Assembly: GCF_012927115.1 (NCBI RefSeq) | Contig: NZ_JABBFY010000002.1 | Span: 620,001 to 684,000, forward strand | From: Sphingomonas sp. G-3-2-10 | GTDB lineage: Bacteria > Pseudomonadota > Alphaproteobacteria > Sphingomonadales > Sphingomonadaceae | Direction of reading: 5' to 3' | DNA length: 64,000 nt | Part shown: positions 55,776-64,000 of the stretch, piece by piece | How the letters are laid out: each line of letters begins with the position of its first letter | How positions within the stretch are numbered: position 1 is the first letter of the stretch | The notes under the pieces: generated by a model | What the model saw: only the letters and a program-made list of their open reading frames with translations | What the model was told of the DNA's origin: nothing | Database searches by the model: none | Program-made: the position numbers and the translations under genes

Positions 55776-56466
55776 GAAGCGCGCGCTTCTGGACGCCGTA
55801 TCGCTCGCGGGCATGCTTGAGATGCTGGATGACGGTTTCATGGCCCACGCCGAGGATGACCGAAATCTCCCAGTCGGTCTTCCCGCGCGCCGCCCACAGG
55901 ACGCAATCCCGCTGGCGGTCCGTCAGGATTGGAGCGTTGGCGACCGCGAATTCGCGCGCGCCCGACAGCCTGCGTGCCGCCTCGAAGGCGAACCCGCCGA
56001 TGAGCTGACAGATGAAGTGGAACTCGGCTGGGAATGCTTCGCCCGCGCCTACGGCGAACGAGCAGGAGCCGAGCGTCTCACCCGGGATGCTGGATGGTAC
56101 GGTGAAGCCGTCTCCGATGCCGACCCGATGCGCCTGCTCCAGGATGAATCGATCCTCCGGCGTCAGCTTGATCAACTCCGGCACACTGGTCCACGGAAAG
56201 CCGATGCCCGCGATGTGCGATGCGCGGTGGATGGGATCGGACTTGCCGAGACCGTTTGAGTCGAACCAATCCTGCCAGCACGGTGGGTAGTTATGGATGC
56301 GAACCGCGAGGACATCCGCCCGCCGGAAGTCAATATGATGGGTCAGGGCGAAATATCGAACGCCCATGCTTTCGCAGCAGTCGAGCAACGCAGCGCGAAG
56401 CACGTCGATGCTGTCCGCCGACCGCGCATCTTCTACGAACGCCTCCGCTAAAGCGAATCTCACCAT
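55717..56466 (-). CDS. luxR: LuxR-family quorum-sensing receptor
   Basis: A 249-residue regulator. The autoinducer-binding domain (about residues 30-165) keeps the typical Trp, Tyr/Trp, Asp-Pro and Gly positions in IHNYPPCWQDWFDSNGLGKS, DPIHRASHIAGIGFPWTSVP and AHRVGIGDGFTVPSS. The C-terminal HTH is LTDRQRDCVLWAARGKTDWE, ISVILGVGHETVIQHLKHAR. The start MVRFALAEAFVEDARS matches the family; upstream codons do not. It precedes luxI on the same strand, so they probably form the sensor/synthase pair. Confidence 0.92.
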   Translation of the reverse strand: MVRFALAEAFVEDARSADSIDVLRAALLDCCESMGVRYFALTHHIDFRRADVLAVRIHNYPPCWQDWFDSNGLGKSDPIHRASHIAGIGFPWTSVPELIKLTPEDRFILEQAHRVGIGDGFTVPSSIPGETLGSCSFAVGAGEAFPAEFHFICQLIGGFAFEAARRLSGAREFAVANAPILTDRQRDCVLWAARGKTDWEISVILGVGHETVIQHLKHARERYGVQKRALLAVRALFDGLISFSEILKR

Positions 56467-56580
56467 AACACCCTGGCCGACCGCGCTATGGGGCCCTCGA
56501 CCCGCCATCTCGCAATGCGGCACAATCGGGCTCGTAGGCGCACACCTTCTCAAGGATGTCACCTGAGCGGATAATGCGTA

Positions 56581-56609
56581 ATTCTCCACCCACTCAGTTA
56601 TAATGTCAA
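56581..56609 (-). promoter_or_regulatory. Possible luxR promoter
   Basis: On the minus strand: TTGACA, 17 bases, GAGAAT. The -35 is consensus and the -10 matches 4 of 6. The start codon is about 115 bases downstream, leaving a fairly long leader. Confidence 0.4.
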
Positions 56610-57052
56610 ACATGGATCAATTTCGGAGTCTACCGCCTCGCTTCACACGCGATAACCTTTGAATTACTCACCCATTTACCTGCCCACTCGCTCCCGGACC
56701 CGACCTCACCATTGGAGGCAATCTTCTGTTTATTCAGCCGCGCGCCAGTCGACCATTGCGGTTGGCGCACAGTCTGGCGTTGAGCAGATCGGTTGCGTCG
56801 CTTTGTTGAAAGCGCGTGATTCGAGCCGATGAGAAAGCGATGCCAAGGGCACGCACCTAGCCGGTGCCGGGACGGCGAAAGCGAGGACCCCGAGCGGTTC
56901 AAAGCGCCGATGGTCGGCCTGGACGATGCGAATGGCCGGTTCCGGTTGACTTTCACGTCTAGCGGAACGGTAAAAATCGGGACGCCAAGGCGACCGGCAG
57001 CACAACCGAGACCGGTCCGGCTGCTTGGGCCAATTGCGCACGCGCCATGTCT

Positions 57053-57110
57053 GGCATTCGGAACCGGGAAAGCTGCCATTTCGAGGCAGCCTGTGAACGA
57101 CCGCTGATGG
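57053..57110. repeat. Degenerate dispersed intergenic repeat
   Basis: Contains CATTCGGAACCGGG, GCTGCCATTTCGAGGCAGC (also a small hairpin) and GAACGACCGCTGATGG, matching the ends and core of the 2711-2743 and 3194-3213 copies. Confidence 0.45.
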
Positions 57111-57534
57111 CTAGTGAGCGGGCGTGGGCTTGGTAACTCCCATCCAGCTCACTCTAATCAGATCGGTGACTATCGTCTGCCGCGACTGCGATCAGCACCG
57201 CACGCAACAATCGCTCGATGAATAACGGGTGCCCACTCCTTACCACACTCAAGCGCCTACCTCTCTCACTGCCAATCATATGCATCGCGATCGGTGCCGG
57301 CGTCTTCCTGCTGCCAACGATATCGCTCCAGCCGCTTCCGCTTTCGGCCTGATGTCGGCTTGCTATATTGAGGAGGGTGCGTGCGATCCGCCGCCGACTT
57401 TCCCGCAACCCAGCAGCTCCTGGCCTCGCCAAGTTCGCGGCCAGCTGGGATCGCGTCGAGGACGCCTAGGCAAGGCCGCATCCTGATATCATGTCGGGTC
57501 TTGATGGACGGGAAAGACAAGCGCAGAAGCAGGC

Positions 57535-58443
57535 ATGCGATCCCTAGCCGCGCTTTCGTCAGTCCTGCTCCTCGCCCTCTCCAGCTGTGCGACACCGCCC
57601 ACTGGCGCCCCGGTCGAGACCGTTCGAGCCGAACGCCCGCTCAAGCTGGCGAGTTGGAACCTCGAATTCCTGGCGGAAAGAGAGGGGGTCGGCTGCCAGC
57701 CGCGGACCGCTGCCGATTATGCGGCGATGCGCCGCATCGCCGACAGCTTGAATGCCGATGTGATCGCCTTCCAGGAAGTGGAGTCGGTCGCAGCGGCTCA
57801 GCGCGTATTCGACCCGGCCAAATACGACATCGTGATGGAAGATCGGCCCGGCAAACCAAGCGGCACCTGCGGCGGCTCCAACTCCAGCCAGACTGTCATT
57901 CGCCAGGCGGTCGGCTTTGCAATCCGCAAGGGACTGGCATTCGACCGCAATCCCGACGTCACCTCGCTGATGATCGACAATCCACAACTACGTTCCGGGG
58001 TGGACATCACGCTACGCGCCGCCGGGTATGCGCCGATCCGGCTGCTCGTCATCCACCTCAAGTCCGGGTGCTTCGCCGGCAGCGACCGGCCCGCCTGTCC
58101 GGTCCTGCTCCAGCAGATCCCGGCGCTCGAAGCGTGGATTGACCAAGCGGCGCGCGATGCCCATCGCTTCGCGGTGCTCGGCGACTGGAACCGGCGCCTG
58201 GGGCTGCCCGGCGACCTGCTCTGGACCGAAATCGACGATGGCGATCCGGCCAATGCCGACCTCCTGCTTTCAGACGCAGGCACCGACCCGCACTGCGATC
58301 CGCGCTACGACAGCTTCATCGACCATATCGTGCTCGACCGACGCAGCGGGGCCGAGCTGATAAAATTCTCCGAGACGCTCTATGCGCCCGGCGAGAAGCA
58401 TTATTCGGATCATTGCCCGATTACGGTGACGCTCAGCCGCTAG
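57535..58443 (+). CDS. Exported endonuclease/exonuclease/phosphatase (EEP)-family protein
   Basis: A 302-residue lipoprotein-type protein (signal peptide with lipobox-like LSSC). EEP motifs are visible in order: LASWNLEFLA, ADVIAFQEVES (catalytic Glu), LLVIHLKSGC, FAVLGDWNRRLG (the D-x-N motif) and HYSDHCPITVTLSR (the final Asp-His pair). These Mg2+-dependent enzymes cleave phosphodiester bonds in nucleic acids or phospholipids; which one is unknown. It is expected in the periplasm or on the cell surface. It stands alone. All catalytic residues appear intact. Confidence 0.88.
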   Translation: MRSLAALSSVLLLALSSCATPPTGAPVETVRAERPLKLASWNLEFLAEREGVGCQPRTAADYAAMRRIADSLNADVIAFQEVESVAAAQRVFDPAKYDIVMEDRPGKPSGTCGGSNSSQTVIRQAVGFAIRKGLAFDRNPDVTSLMIDNPQLRSGVDITLRAAGYAPIRLLVIHLKSGCFAGSDRPACPVLLQQIPALEAWIDQAARDAHRFAVLGDWNRRLGLPGDLLWTEIDDGDPANADLLLSDAGTDPHCDPRYDSFIDHIVLDRRSGAELIKFSETLYAPGEKHYSDHCPITVTLSR

Positions 58444-58723
58444 GCAGATTGCGTGGTCCCGGGCTCCGTAAGAGGTTATTCTCTCTAGCGTCGCACGAGG
58501 CCTAAGGACGCCCAACACTCGCCGTGGCTTTCCTGACCCGCCTTGCGCGGACAGCATGATGGATCGAGCTACATGGCGTTCGCTCGAGCTCTCAGAAACT
58601 TGTCGCAGTTCCGCCACCGGTTCGTCCATGCGAAATCGCGAGCAGCCGGGCCTTCGAATTGATGCAGGTCGTCGAAAGATGCCGGGGAATCAGGTAACTG
58701 CGGCATCTTTCGACAGGCTAGTT

Positions 58724-58867
58724 ATGGACGTCCGGCACACCATCGCCTTCATTTTGATCGCTGCGATTCTTCTCGCGCTCGCTGGCTTGAGCCTGACGTG
58801 GATGAAGCGCCGAAAACGCGAGCGGGAAATATGGACGGGGTCGCGGCGAAAGAGACGGAGACCCTGA
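58724..58867 (+). CDS. Small single-pass membrane protein, 47 residues
   Basis: MDVRHTIAFILIAAILLALA, then GLSLTWMKRRKREREIWTGS and an Arg/Lys-rich tail. One clear N-terminal membrane segment and a positively charged tail place it in the inner membrane with the tail inside. It overlaps the next frame by about 37 bases. Too short for a family call; the membrane segment followed by a basic tail supports a real protein. Confidence 0.5.
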   Translation: MDVRHTIAFILIAAILLALAGLSLTWMKRRKREREIWTGSRRKRRRP

Positions 58868-59106
58868 TCGTGAAGCTGGTGGGTTTTCAGGGCAACTGCG
58901 ACCTTTCGCGTCCCACGGCCGCCGATGTGGCGACCTTCGCGAACCTGGTATTCCGCGCGATCGCACTCAAACTGGAAATCTCGAACGCGGTGACGAAGAA
59001 CGGGCTGGCCGGACATCTTCATCAGGCGGCGGAATATCGCGAAGACGAGCCGGTCGCAGATTTCATCCATCGCTTCCTCAAGTCCGTGGCAGCCGCGGAG
59101 AGCTGA
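58831..59106 (+). CDS. Hypothetical protein, 91 residues
   Basis: Starts MDGVAAKETETLIVKLVGFQ and continues GNCDLSRPTAADVATFANLV, FRAIALKLEISNAVTKNGLA and EYREDEPVADFIHRFLKSVA. It is predicted helical and soluble. MDEAPKTR at 58798 is an alternative start. It is probably co-transcribed with the small membrane protein before it. No family recognised. Convergent with the flavoprotein gene at 59153. Confidence 0.6.
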   Translation: MDGVAAKETETLIVKLVGFQGNCDLSRPTAADVATFANLVFRAIALKLEISNAVTKNGLAGHLHQAAEYREDEPVADFIHRFLKSVAAAES

Positions 59107-59152
59107 AACTCTTCACCTGCTTTTTCGACGCGACGATGCGTGCACAGGTCAT

Positions 59153-60067
59153 TCAGCGCAGCAACGTACTTTTCTCCGCGAGATCGTTCCGGATTGTGGT
59201 CGCAGCGACACCGGCTTCACCCATTGCGTGGCTGATCTGATCAAGACCCTTCGCGACATCGCCAGCCGCATAGAGTCCGGCGACCGTCGTACGCTGGTGA
59301 TCGTCGACGACAAGGCAGCCGTCTTCGCTCGCCTCGGCGCCGAGCATGACCGCAAGCTCCGAGCGGATGACTGAGCCCAGCGCTGGATAGAGACTGTCAA
59401 AGGCCAGTTCGCCTTCGGCCGTCGGCACCAGAATCCGGTCGCCTTCGATCCGCAACGGCTTGCAGGGGCCATCGACCAGCGCGATACCTAACGAGCCGAG
59501 TTGGTCGCGCGCCGCTCGCGCAAGGCTGTGCGGCGCATCCGGCGCGATCAGCGTTACCTCCTTGGTATACATGCGCAGGAATTTTGCTTCGCGGGCACCG
59601 TGATCGCCGGTACCGATGACCGCAATCTTGGCGTCGGTCACTTCGTAGCCGTCGCAGATGGGGCAGTAGCGCAGCAATCCCCTGGCCAGCGCCGCATCAT
59701 GCATCTCGGGCGACATGTACGGCCGATTGTTGACCACGCCGGTCGCAAGCAGAACAGAGCGCGCGCGTATCTCCGCGTCTCCCAGATGAACACGAAATAT
59801 TCCGTCCGACCGTTCGAGCATCTCGACTAGGCCATCTGTCACTTCGACCCCGAATTCCGATGCCTGTGCACGCATGCGCTTAAGCAGTTCCGCTCCGGGG
59901 ATGCCACCTGGATAGCCGGGATGATTATGCGTCCGCGGGATTAGCGCAGCTCGGCTCTGGCCTGCATCGATCAGGCGGATCGAGAGATGAAAGCGCGCGA
60001 GGTAGATCGCCGCGGTGAGGCCCGCCGGTCCCGCGCCGATCACGATACAGTCGATTGGGTCATCCAT
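59153..60067 (-). CDS. Second thioredoxin-reductase-like FAD oxidoreductase
   Basis: A 304-residue flavoprotein with [20 protein letters not shown] (FAD site), the redox pair in [11 protein letters not shown], the second nucleotide site [20 protein letters not shown], and [20 protein letters not shown] near the C-terminus. MDDPIDC at 60067 fits; a long upstream frame is non-coding. It belongs to the same CP.CDG subfamily as 29088-29984 but is not a close duplicate. Electron acceptor unknown. No thioredoxin gene is beside it. Confidence 0.9.
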   Translation of the reverse strand: MDDPIDCIVIGAGPAGLTAAIYLARFHLSIRLIDAGQSRAALIPRTHNHPGYPGGIPGAELLKRMRAQASEFGVEVTDGLVEMLERSDGIFRVHLGDAEIRARSVLLATGVVNNRPYMSPEMHDAALARGLLRYCPICDGYEVTDAKIAVIGTGDHGAREAKFLRMYTKEVTLIAPDAPHSLARAARDQLGSLGIALVDGPCKPLRIEGDRILVPTAEGELAFDSLYPALGSVIRSELAVMLGAEASEDGCLVVDDHQRTTVAGLYAAGDVAKGLDQISHAMGEAGVAATTIRNDLAEKSTLLR

Positions 60068-60210
60068 GCCTTGCCAAAGCCATGAACCTGCCGCGCGTTC
60101 CAGGCGGACCTCGTTCGGCCTGCAGCCGAAAGCGAAGCCGCTGGCACCTGGTGATGACCCTGCCCTCCGTGTCAGGAAAGCGAGCCCCGCGGGATCAAGC
60201 GCCGAACGAA

Positions 60211-60327
60211 TCAGAACAGCCAGGTCAGGCACCCCCAGATGCCGGCGAGAATCGAACCGGACAGCAGAAGGCCGAGCAGGAGCGGTTCGATCACGCGCGC
60301 GAGTTCCCGAAGCCGTCGACCACCCAT
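60211..60327 (-). CDS. Possible small membrane protein, 38 residues
   Basis: [20 protein letters not shown] followed by [18 protein letters not shown]: a basic N-terminus and one long hydrophobic segment. It lies in the 346 bases between two divergent genes (60068-60413), where nothing else is visible. No ribosome site was confirmed, so this is a tentative call. Confidence 0.3.
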   Translation of the reverse strand: MGGRRLRELARVIEPLLLGLLLSGSILAGIWGCLTWLF

Positions 60328-60413
60328 CCTGCGATTGCCCTTGGACCAAATCTGCGCGCACCATCCCTGCGTCGGTTCCCTTGGCTCCTGACCTAGCGTA
60401 ACAGACGCCATGC

Positions 60414-60980
60414 ATGCCACAGACTGATTGGGAGCAGTTTGCAGAACGAGCGAAGTCGCTCACCGAGCGGCAACGCTCCTGTCTCCGCTTGCTCGGCCAA
60501 CTCAAGGATCCCAATCAGATCGCCGAGGATCTCGGCATCAGTCTCCGCACGGTGGAAGGTCATCTCGCGGGTGCGCGGTCCACGCTCGGCGCCTCAAGCA
60601 GCCGGGAGGCGGCCCGCCTGCTGCGGGCATTCGAAGAGCGAGGCGGCACGTACTCTGTACGCGAGCAAATTTCCCGCGTTGAGTTACTGGTTGCGGTTCC
60701 GGCAGTCGAACCCTCGCAGTCTGACGGGGAACCGGCCGACGATGCGCTCGGGGGTTTGAAAGTTCGGGAGATGCCGAAGCCATATGTCGCACTTTCTCAT
60801 GCCTCCCACCCGCACAGTTGGTCGCCCATTCCCGGACCGGAACGGAGTCCGCGAAGTATCCCTCCATTTCGCCGCTTCGCTCTGATCGCTTTGCTGGTGT
60901 TCGGCCTTGGGGCTGGCATCGGTATCGCCGTTCTGACTGTCGCGGGCCTGATCGTAACGCTCGATCACCCGCGTCCCTAA
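60414..60980 (+). CDS. Membrane-anchored LuxR-type HTH protein
   Basis: A 188-residue protein whose N-terminal 65 residues form a LuxR/GerE-type HTH ([60 protein letters not shown]), followed by a variable linker and one C-terminal membrane segment ([20 protein letters not shown]). No receiver or autoinducer domain is present, so it is not a second quorum receptor. A membrane-tethered DNA-binding protein of this size may act at a nearby promoter. Confidence 0.8.
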   Translation: MPQTDWEQFAERAKSLTERQRSCLRLLGQLKDPNQIAEDLGISLRTVEGHLAGARSTLGASSSREAARLLRAFEERGGTYSVREQISRVELLVAVPAVEPSQSDGEPADDALGGLKVREMPKPYVALSHASHPHSWSPIPGPERSPRSIPPFRRFALIALLVFGLGAGIGIAVLTVAGLIVTLDHPRP

Positions 60981-61033
60981 ACGCTTAGTCTGAAAGGCCG
61001 CGTGGACTCCATGTCCTGCGGTACGGGTAGTCT

Positions 61034-61387
61034 ATGTCTGAAATCGTTAATCACGGCGTCGCGAAGGCGGTGCGCAGCCTTTATACCGCCGAACTCAACG
61101 CCGACGCCAATATCGAATCCTACGCCAGCCTGATCGTCTCGATCGCGCGTGGACGTCAGGCTACAGGGCTTCCTTTCGGGGCGACCCAGGCCGCGCTGGA
61201 CGAGGCTGGTCAGGCTATTGCTTGCTCGCTCCAGGGGCGGCGTCACCTCGTCAAAGCGCATGCGAGCCTGCTTATGACGGTGCAGGCGCACGACATCGAT
61301 ATCACCGGCCATGGAGATATCTTTCCGTGGTGCCCGAACGCGAGCGGTGACGCTTCGCTGATCGCCCCGATGAGTGTCACTGCCTAG
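61034..61387 (+). CDS. Hypothetical protein, 117 residues
   Basis: MSEIVNHGVAKAVRSLYTAE, then LNADANIESYASLIVSIARG, TQAALDEAGQAIACSLQGRR and HLVKAHASLLMTVQAHDIDI. The repeated helical pattern and lack of a signal peptide suggest a small cytoplasmic protein. The start was set at the first in-frame ATG. I do not recognise the family. Confidence 0.65.
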   Translation: MSEIVNHGVAKAVRSLYTAELNADANIESYASLIVSIARGRQATGLPFGATQAALDEAGQAIACSLQGRRHLVKAHASLLMTVQAHDIDITGHGDIFPWCPNASGDASLIAPMSVTA

Positions 61388-61434
61388 CGGACCTGTGCCT
61401 TGACCGGGCCGCCCTCCGATGGTCCGGTCAAGGC

Positions 61435-61911
61435 ATGTGGAATGTCGTCGCCTATCTTGTGCTCCTTCTCGGGACCTGCCTGTACGCGGTAAGCCGGGGG
61501 GGCGCGCCTGAGCGTATCGCCGCGGCGATCATTCTGGCCGCTGTCGTCCTTACCTTTGTCGCGGCCCGGCAATGGCGCTGGGCATTTACCTCGAGCGAGA
61601 CCGGCATCCTGACGGTCGATATCGTCATGCTGATTGCCGTGATCGTGCTCGCGGTGCGTGCGGACCGGTACTGGCCGATGTGGATGGCAGCGTTTCTGGG
61701 TCTTGGCATCGAACTGCAATTTGTGATGTGGGCCGCGCCGGAGCGACACGTCGAAATCTACAGGGTCCTCCACTTTTGGAACGCCTATCCGACCCTTCTG
61801 CTGCTGGCGATCGGGACGTGGCGCCACCAGGCACGCCTCGCGGAGAAGGGTGTCGATCCCTCCTGGAGCGACTTCTCGCTCCCGCATGCGGCGCCCCAGC
61901 CGGGGAAATAG
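61435..61911 (+). CDS. Integral membrane protein of unknown function
   Basis: A 158-residue protein with four hydrophobic segments: VAYLVLLLGTCLYAVSRGGA, IAAAIILAAVVLTFVAARQW, VDIVMLIAVIVLAVRADRYW and PMWMAAFLGLGIELQFVMWA; the last part is HFWNAYPTLLLLAIGTWRHQ. No transport or enzyme motif is evident. It overlaps the RadC-like gene, so the two are probably translated from one transcript. Confidence 0.65.
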   Translation: MWNVVAYLVLLLGTCLYAVSRGGAPERIAAAIILAAVVLTFVAARQWRWAFTSSETGILTVDIVMLIAVIVLAVRADRYWPMWMAAFLGLGIELQFVMWAAPERHVEIYRVLHFWNAYPTLLLLAIGTWRHQARLAEKGVDPSWSDFSLPHAAPQPGK

Positions 61912-62447
61912 CCCGCCGCCTCATCGCGCGGTTCGGGAGCTTGTCGGCAACGCTTGCTGCCCCTGCGTCCGAGCTGGCGACCGCGGCGCGGGATTGCGAG
62001 TGCGCGGTGCCGATCATCGTCGCGGTTCATGACGCGATGCTCTGGTCCCTGCGCACGCATCTCGATGAGCGCCCACTAATGGGCAATGATCTGGCGGTGA
62101 TGAACTATCTAAGCTGCGCTCAGGGCTTCGCGCACCGGGAGATCGTTCGCATCCTCTATCTCGATTCCGGCAATCGGCTGCTGGTGGATGAAGAGGCGGC
62201 GCGAGGGACGGTAGACGAAGCCCCGATCTACATCCGCGAGATTCTCCGCCGAGCACTCGAGCTGGGCGCGACCGGGATCATCATCGCCCATAATCATCCA
62301 TCGGGAGACGCAACCCCCAGCCGCCCGGACCGTAGCATCACCACGCTGCTCGCGGCTGCGGCCAAGCCGCTTGGCATACGTCTTGTCGACCATGTGCTCG
62401 TATCTCGCGATCAGGCCGTCAGCTTTCATGCGCTTGGGTGGATCTAG
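61818..62447 (+). CDS. RadC-family JAB/MPN+ domain protein
   Basis: The recognisable part is the C-terminal 150 residues: YLDSGNRLLVDEEAARGTVD, EAPIYIREILRRALELGATG, IIIAHNHPSGDATPSRPDRS and the end PLGIRLVDHVLVSRDQAVSF. HNHPSGD holds the metal-binding JAMM motif (H-x-H...D). The N-terminal RLIARFGSLSATLAAPASEL matches the helical part of the family. No ATG occurs near the expected start; GTG 61818 is the best candidate. The family was once linked to DNA repair, but its activity is unproven. Confidence 0.75.
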   Translation: MAPPGTPRGEGCRSLLERLLAPACGAPAGEIARRLIARFGSLSATLAAPASELATAARDCECAVPIIVAVHDAMLWSLRTHLDERPLMGNDLAVMNYLSCAQGFAHREIVRILYLDSGNRLLVDEEAARGTVDEAPIYIREILRRALELGATGIIIAHNHPSGDATPSRPDRSITTLLAAAAKPLGIRLVDHVLVSRDQAVSFHALGWI

Positions 62448-62499
62448 ACAGGTTTCGCTTTGGCGATTTGGAACGAGTTTCCGCCCGTATCGCCCAGGC

Positions 62500-63546
62500 T
62501 CAGTGAGCCGGACTTGTGGAGTGAGAGGCTCGCAGAAGATTGGAGATGTCCGCCTCTGTCGACACCGACTGTTCGATGACGCAGCGCAATCCGAGACCGT
62601 CGAATTCGCGATAGGGGCTTGTCGACGAAACCGCGGTTATCCTGCCATCGGCCATCTCGACATAGCCCGCCGCACCCGGACGTATGGGCAGCGCCTGCTC
62701 GAAGCCGTATCGGCCCGTGGTTGCGACCACCCGCCCATCTTTGTCGACGATCGAGATGACGGAGCGTGTCGACTTCTGCATGACTGCCATGACCTCCGCT
62801 GCCTGACCTTCGAAGTCATATTCGAGGTAACATACGCCGATCACTTCCTCCGCATGACGTACCGGTGCGACGAAAATCAGCACTTTCCGGCCAGCGGACC
62901 AAGGGTTTGCCCACACGGCATCGGTGAACCAGTCCTGCCCCAGCGGTGCGGCCATAGCCTTGGTAAACTGGGATGCGCCGGTCATGTTCTCGTTGCGAAC
63001 GGCAGCGTTGGCATGGGCGCATACCGGTATACTTCCGTCCTCGGCGGCCAGAAAAGCATTGAGAAAATAGGGCGAATATTCGAGCAACGCGCTCAATCTC
63101 GCATGGGCCCGTGCCTCGGCCGCGGAATCCTCGGCGCCCAGCAATATCCCGCGGACAACGGAAAAGTCGCTGGCCAGCATGCGCACATCGATCGAGCGGT
63201 CGAACAAGGATCGCGTGATCGACTGCATGATCGATTGCGCAAGCTCGACAAGGCTCGCGCCTTCGACTTCGGCGACCAGTTCATTGGCAATCGATGCCCC
63301 TGCATCGAGACCGCCCAAAATGTCGGCGCGGAAGCGGGCCGCGGTAACCTTCGCCTGCCCCGCCAGTGACTTCACCTCTTGCGCGACGACGCCGAAGCCC
63401 TTGCCGGCATCGCCTGAACGGGCCGCCTCGATCGCCGCATTCAGGGCGAGCAGATTGGTTCGGCTGGCAATTTCATCCGTTTCGCTGACATAGGTACGCA
63501 CTTCGTCGGCAAGAATGGAAAGCAGGGTGCGTATCCGGCGCGGCAT
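62500..63546 (-). CDS. Soluble methyl-accepting-chemotaxis-like protein with N-terminal signalling domain
   Basis: A 348-residue protein without membrane segments. The MCP signalling hairpin is at the N-terminus: [40 protein letters not shown], which binds CheA/CheW. It is followed by about 240 residues that look like a sensory Cache-type domain ([60 protein letters not shown]). Usually the sensor comes first. An in-frame TAA lies about 24 bases upstream of the ATG, so it is not simply cut short there. Confidence 0.8.
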   Translation of the reverse strand: MPRRIRTLLSILADEVRTYVSETDEIASRTNLLALNAAIEAARSGDAGKGFGVVAQEVKSLAGQAKVTAARFRADILGGLDAGASIANELVAEVEGASLVELAQSIMQSITRSLFDRSIDVRMLASDFSVVRGILLGAEDSAAEARAHARLSALLEYSPYFLNAFLAAEDGSIPVCAHANAAVRNENMTGASQFTKAMAAPLGQDWFTDAVWANPWSAGRKVLIFVAPVRHAEEVIGVCYLEYDFEGQAAEVMAVMQKSTRSVISIVDKDGRVVATTGRYGFEQALPIRPGAAGYVEMADGRITAVSSTSPYREFDGLGLRCVIEQSVSTEADISNLLRASHSTSPAH

Positions 63547-63714
63547 AAGGACTCTTAGGCGGAAAATCCTTTAATTATAAGCTGCTAGTTAAAATGCTGT
63601 TGAGGGCGTTTATGCAAGCTCAACGCTGTGTCTTCGAGACGCAGAAGGGTCATCGCGCGTTCTGCTTGCCCAAGGGGGATGACTTCGCGCAATTGCTGGA
63701 TTTGCCGTTTGCGG

Positions 63715-63884
63715 GCCAAGAGCCTGCCGCATCGTCGCCGAGGCCGCTGCGACTTCGTGCAGACCGCCGCCGTCGAGTCCGCCGCCGCCCATCCGGGAAT
63801 CGATCGCGTCCACTCCAAAGGGAGCAGCAGCGCATTGCTGGCAACTGGCACGTTCGGTGACGGCGGGTCAGCAATAATCGGCAT
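63715..63884 (-). pseudogene. Decayed copy of the imuA 5' region
   Basis: From the ATG at 63884 (MPIIADPPSPNVPVASNALL) the sequence matches the start of ImuA (8972 on), then shifts frame: VDAIDSRMGGGGLDGGGLHE, then VAAASATM read in another frame, and a further shift gives LGDDAAGS. At least two frameshifts and an internal deletion are present, so no protein is made. The sequence before the ATG also matches that before imuA. The copy is inverted relative to imuA and about 55 kb away. Confidence 0.75.
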
Positions 63885-63904
63885 AAGGGAGTCACGACTT
63901 ATGT

Positions 63905-63919
63905 GCTCCCTTTATGTTC
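63905..63919. promoter_or_regulatory. Degenerate LexA box before the imuA remnant
   Basis: On the minus strand GAAC-N7-GAGC, against GAAC-N7-GAAC in front of the intact imuA, at a nearly identical distance from the conserved ATG. One half-site is damaged, which fits loss of function. No other feature is visible in the last 80 bases of the window. Confidence 0.55.
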
Positions 63920-64000
63920 CGAAAGATTGGGATTTCGCGTCAAGCGCTTCGCAATGCCGCCAGCCTACCACAGACGAACAGACGTGCGCGAGCAGCCGGG

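Larger units (their letters stand above)
56467..57534. other. Intergenic region of about 1.07 kb without a supported gene
   Basis: Near luxR there is a promoter-like pair (56581-56609). Elsewhere are fragments of the dispersed repeat: GACCATTGCGGTTGGCGC (about 56751), and around 57053-57110 GCTGCCATTTCGAGGCAGCC plus GTGAACGACCGCTGATGGC. All open frames here look like chance frames. Confidence 0.5.

Noticed and set aside
56581..56613. Upstream start for luxR (MFDIITEWVENY...)
   Set aside because: The extra 49 codons do not resemble LuxR N-termini and contain the promoter-like TTGACA; the family-like N-terminus begins at 56466.
57154..57432. Small frames in the gap between luxR and the EEP gene
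   Set aside because: No ribosome site, no known motif and overlapping frames on both strands; treated as non-coding.
60414..60980. Second quorum-sensing receptor
   Set aside because: It has only the LuxR-type HTH plus a membrane segment; no autoinducer-binding domain is present.

Overview
The window looks like the chromosome of a GC-rich alphaproteobacterium, most consistent with Sphingomonadales. The grounds are a groESL operon with a CIRCE operator, an imuA-imuB-dnaE2 cassette behind an alphaproteobacterial GTTC-N7-GTTC LexA box, a Usg-family gene, Trb-type conjugation genes followed by a DUF2274 gene, and a lasso peptide locus with its own TonB-dependent receptor and isopeptidase. Identification rests on protein motifs read by eye; no database search was possible.

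Layout. 1-8.2 kb: a partial secreted protein, a TPR protein, a heat-shock block (groES-groEL, a small operon with usg, a MarC-family membrane protein, hsp20) and tRNA-Arg(CCG). 8.3-14.8 kb: a truncated NRAMP transporter and the SOS mutagenesis cassette imuA-imuB-dnaE2. 14.8-22 kb: a hipBA toxin-antitoxin pair, a small K+ channel, then the scar of an integrative conjugative element (a DUF932 gene fused to the last codons of trbF, then trbG, trbI and a DUF2274 gene) and a nuclease-like gene with apparent compensating frameshifts. 22-27 kb: a holdfast-anchor-like set (hfaA, hfaB, hfaD) in which HfaB carries an extra OmpA-like domain. 27-37 kb: a LysR regulator, a small methyltransferase/flavoprotein/outer-membrane-factor operon, and a divergent TetR-controlled RND efflux operon. 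37-43 kb: four exported or membrane proteins on the minus strand, divergent from a winged-helix/protein-kinase/TPR protein.

43.8-56.5 kb is the most interesting part. A plus-strand block (ECF sigma factor, FecR, TonB-dependent receptor, lasso-peptide isopeptidase) converges on a minus-strand block reading luxR, luxI, a phytanoyl-CoA-dioxygenase-family oxygenase, a GntR regulator, two lasso precursor genes, lasso B and lasso C. Expected cores are 21 residues each, with 8-residue rings closed by Asp8 or Glu8. The precursor genes therefore sit directly behind a complete acyl-homoserine-lactone synthase/receptor pair on the same strand. The gene order predicts a peptide made under quorum control, re-imported through the receptor and linearised by the isopeptidase; the regulatory link is inferred.

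57.5-64 kb: an exported EEP-family hydrolase, small unknown proteins, a second thioredoxin-reductase-like flavoprotein, a membrane LuxR-type HTH protein, a RadC-family protein, a soluble chemotaxis-type protein with its signalling domain at the N-terminus, and a decayed second copy of the imuA 5' region with a degenerate LexA box. Degenerate copies of a short intergenic repeat with GAATG/CATTC-like ends occur near 2.7, 3.2, 28.3, 37.4, 43.2 and 57.1 kb.
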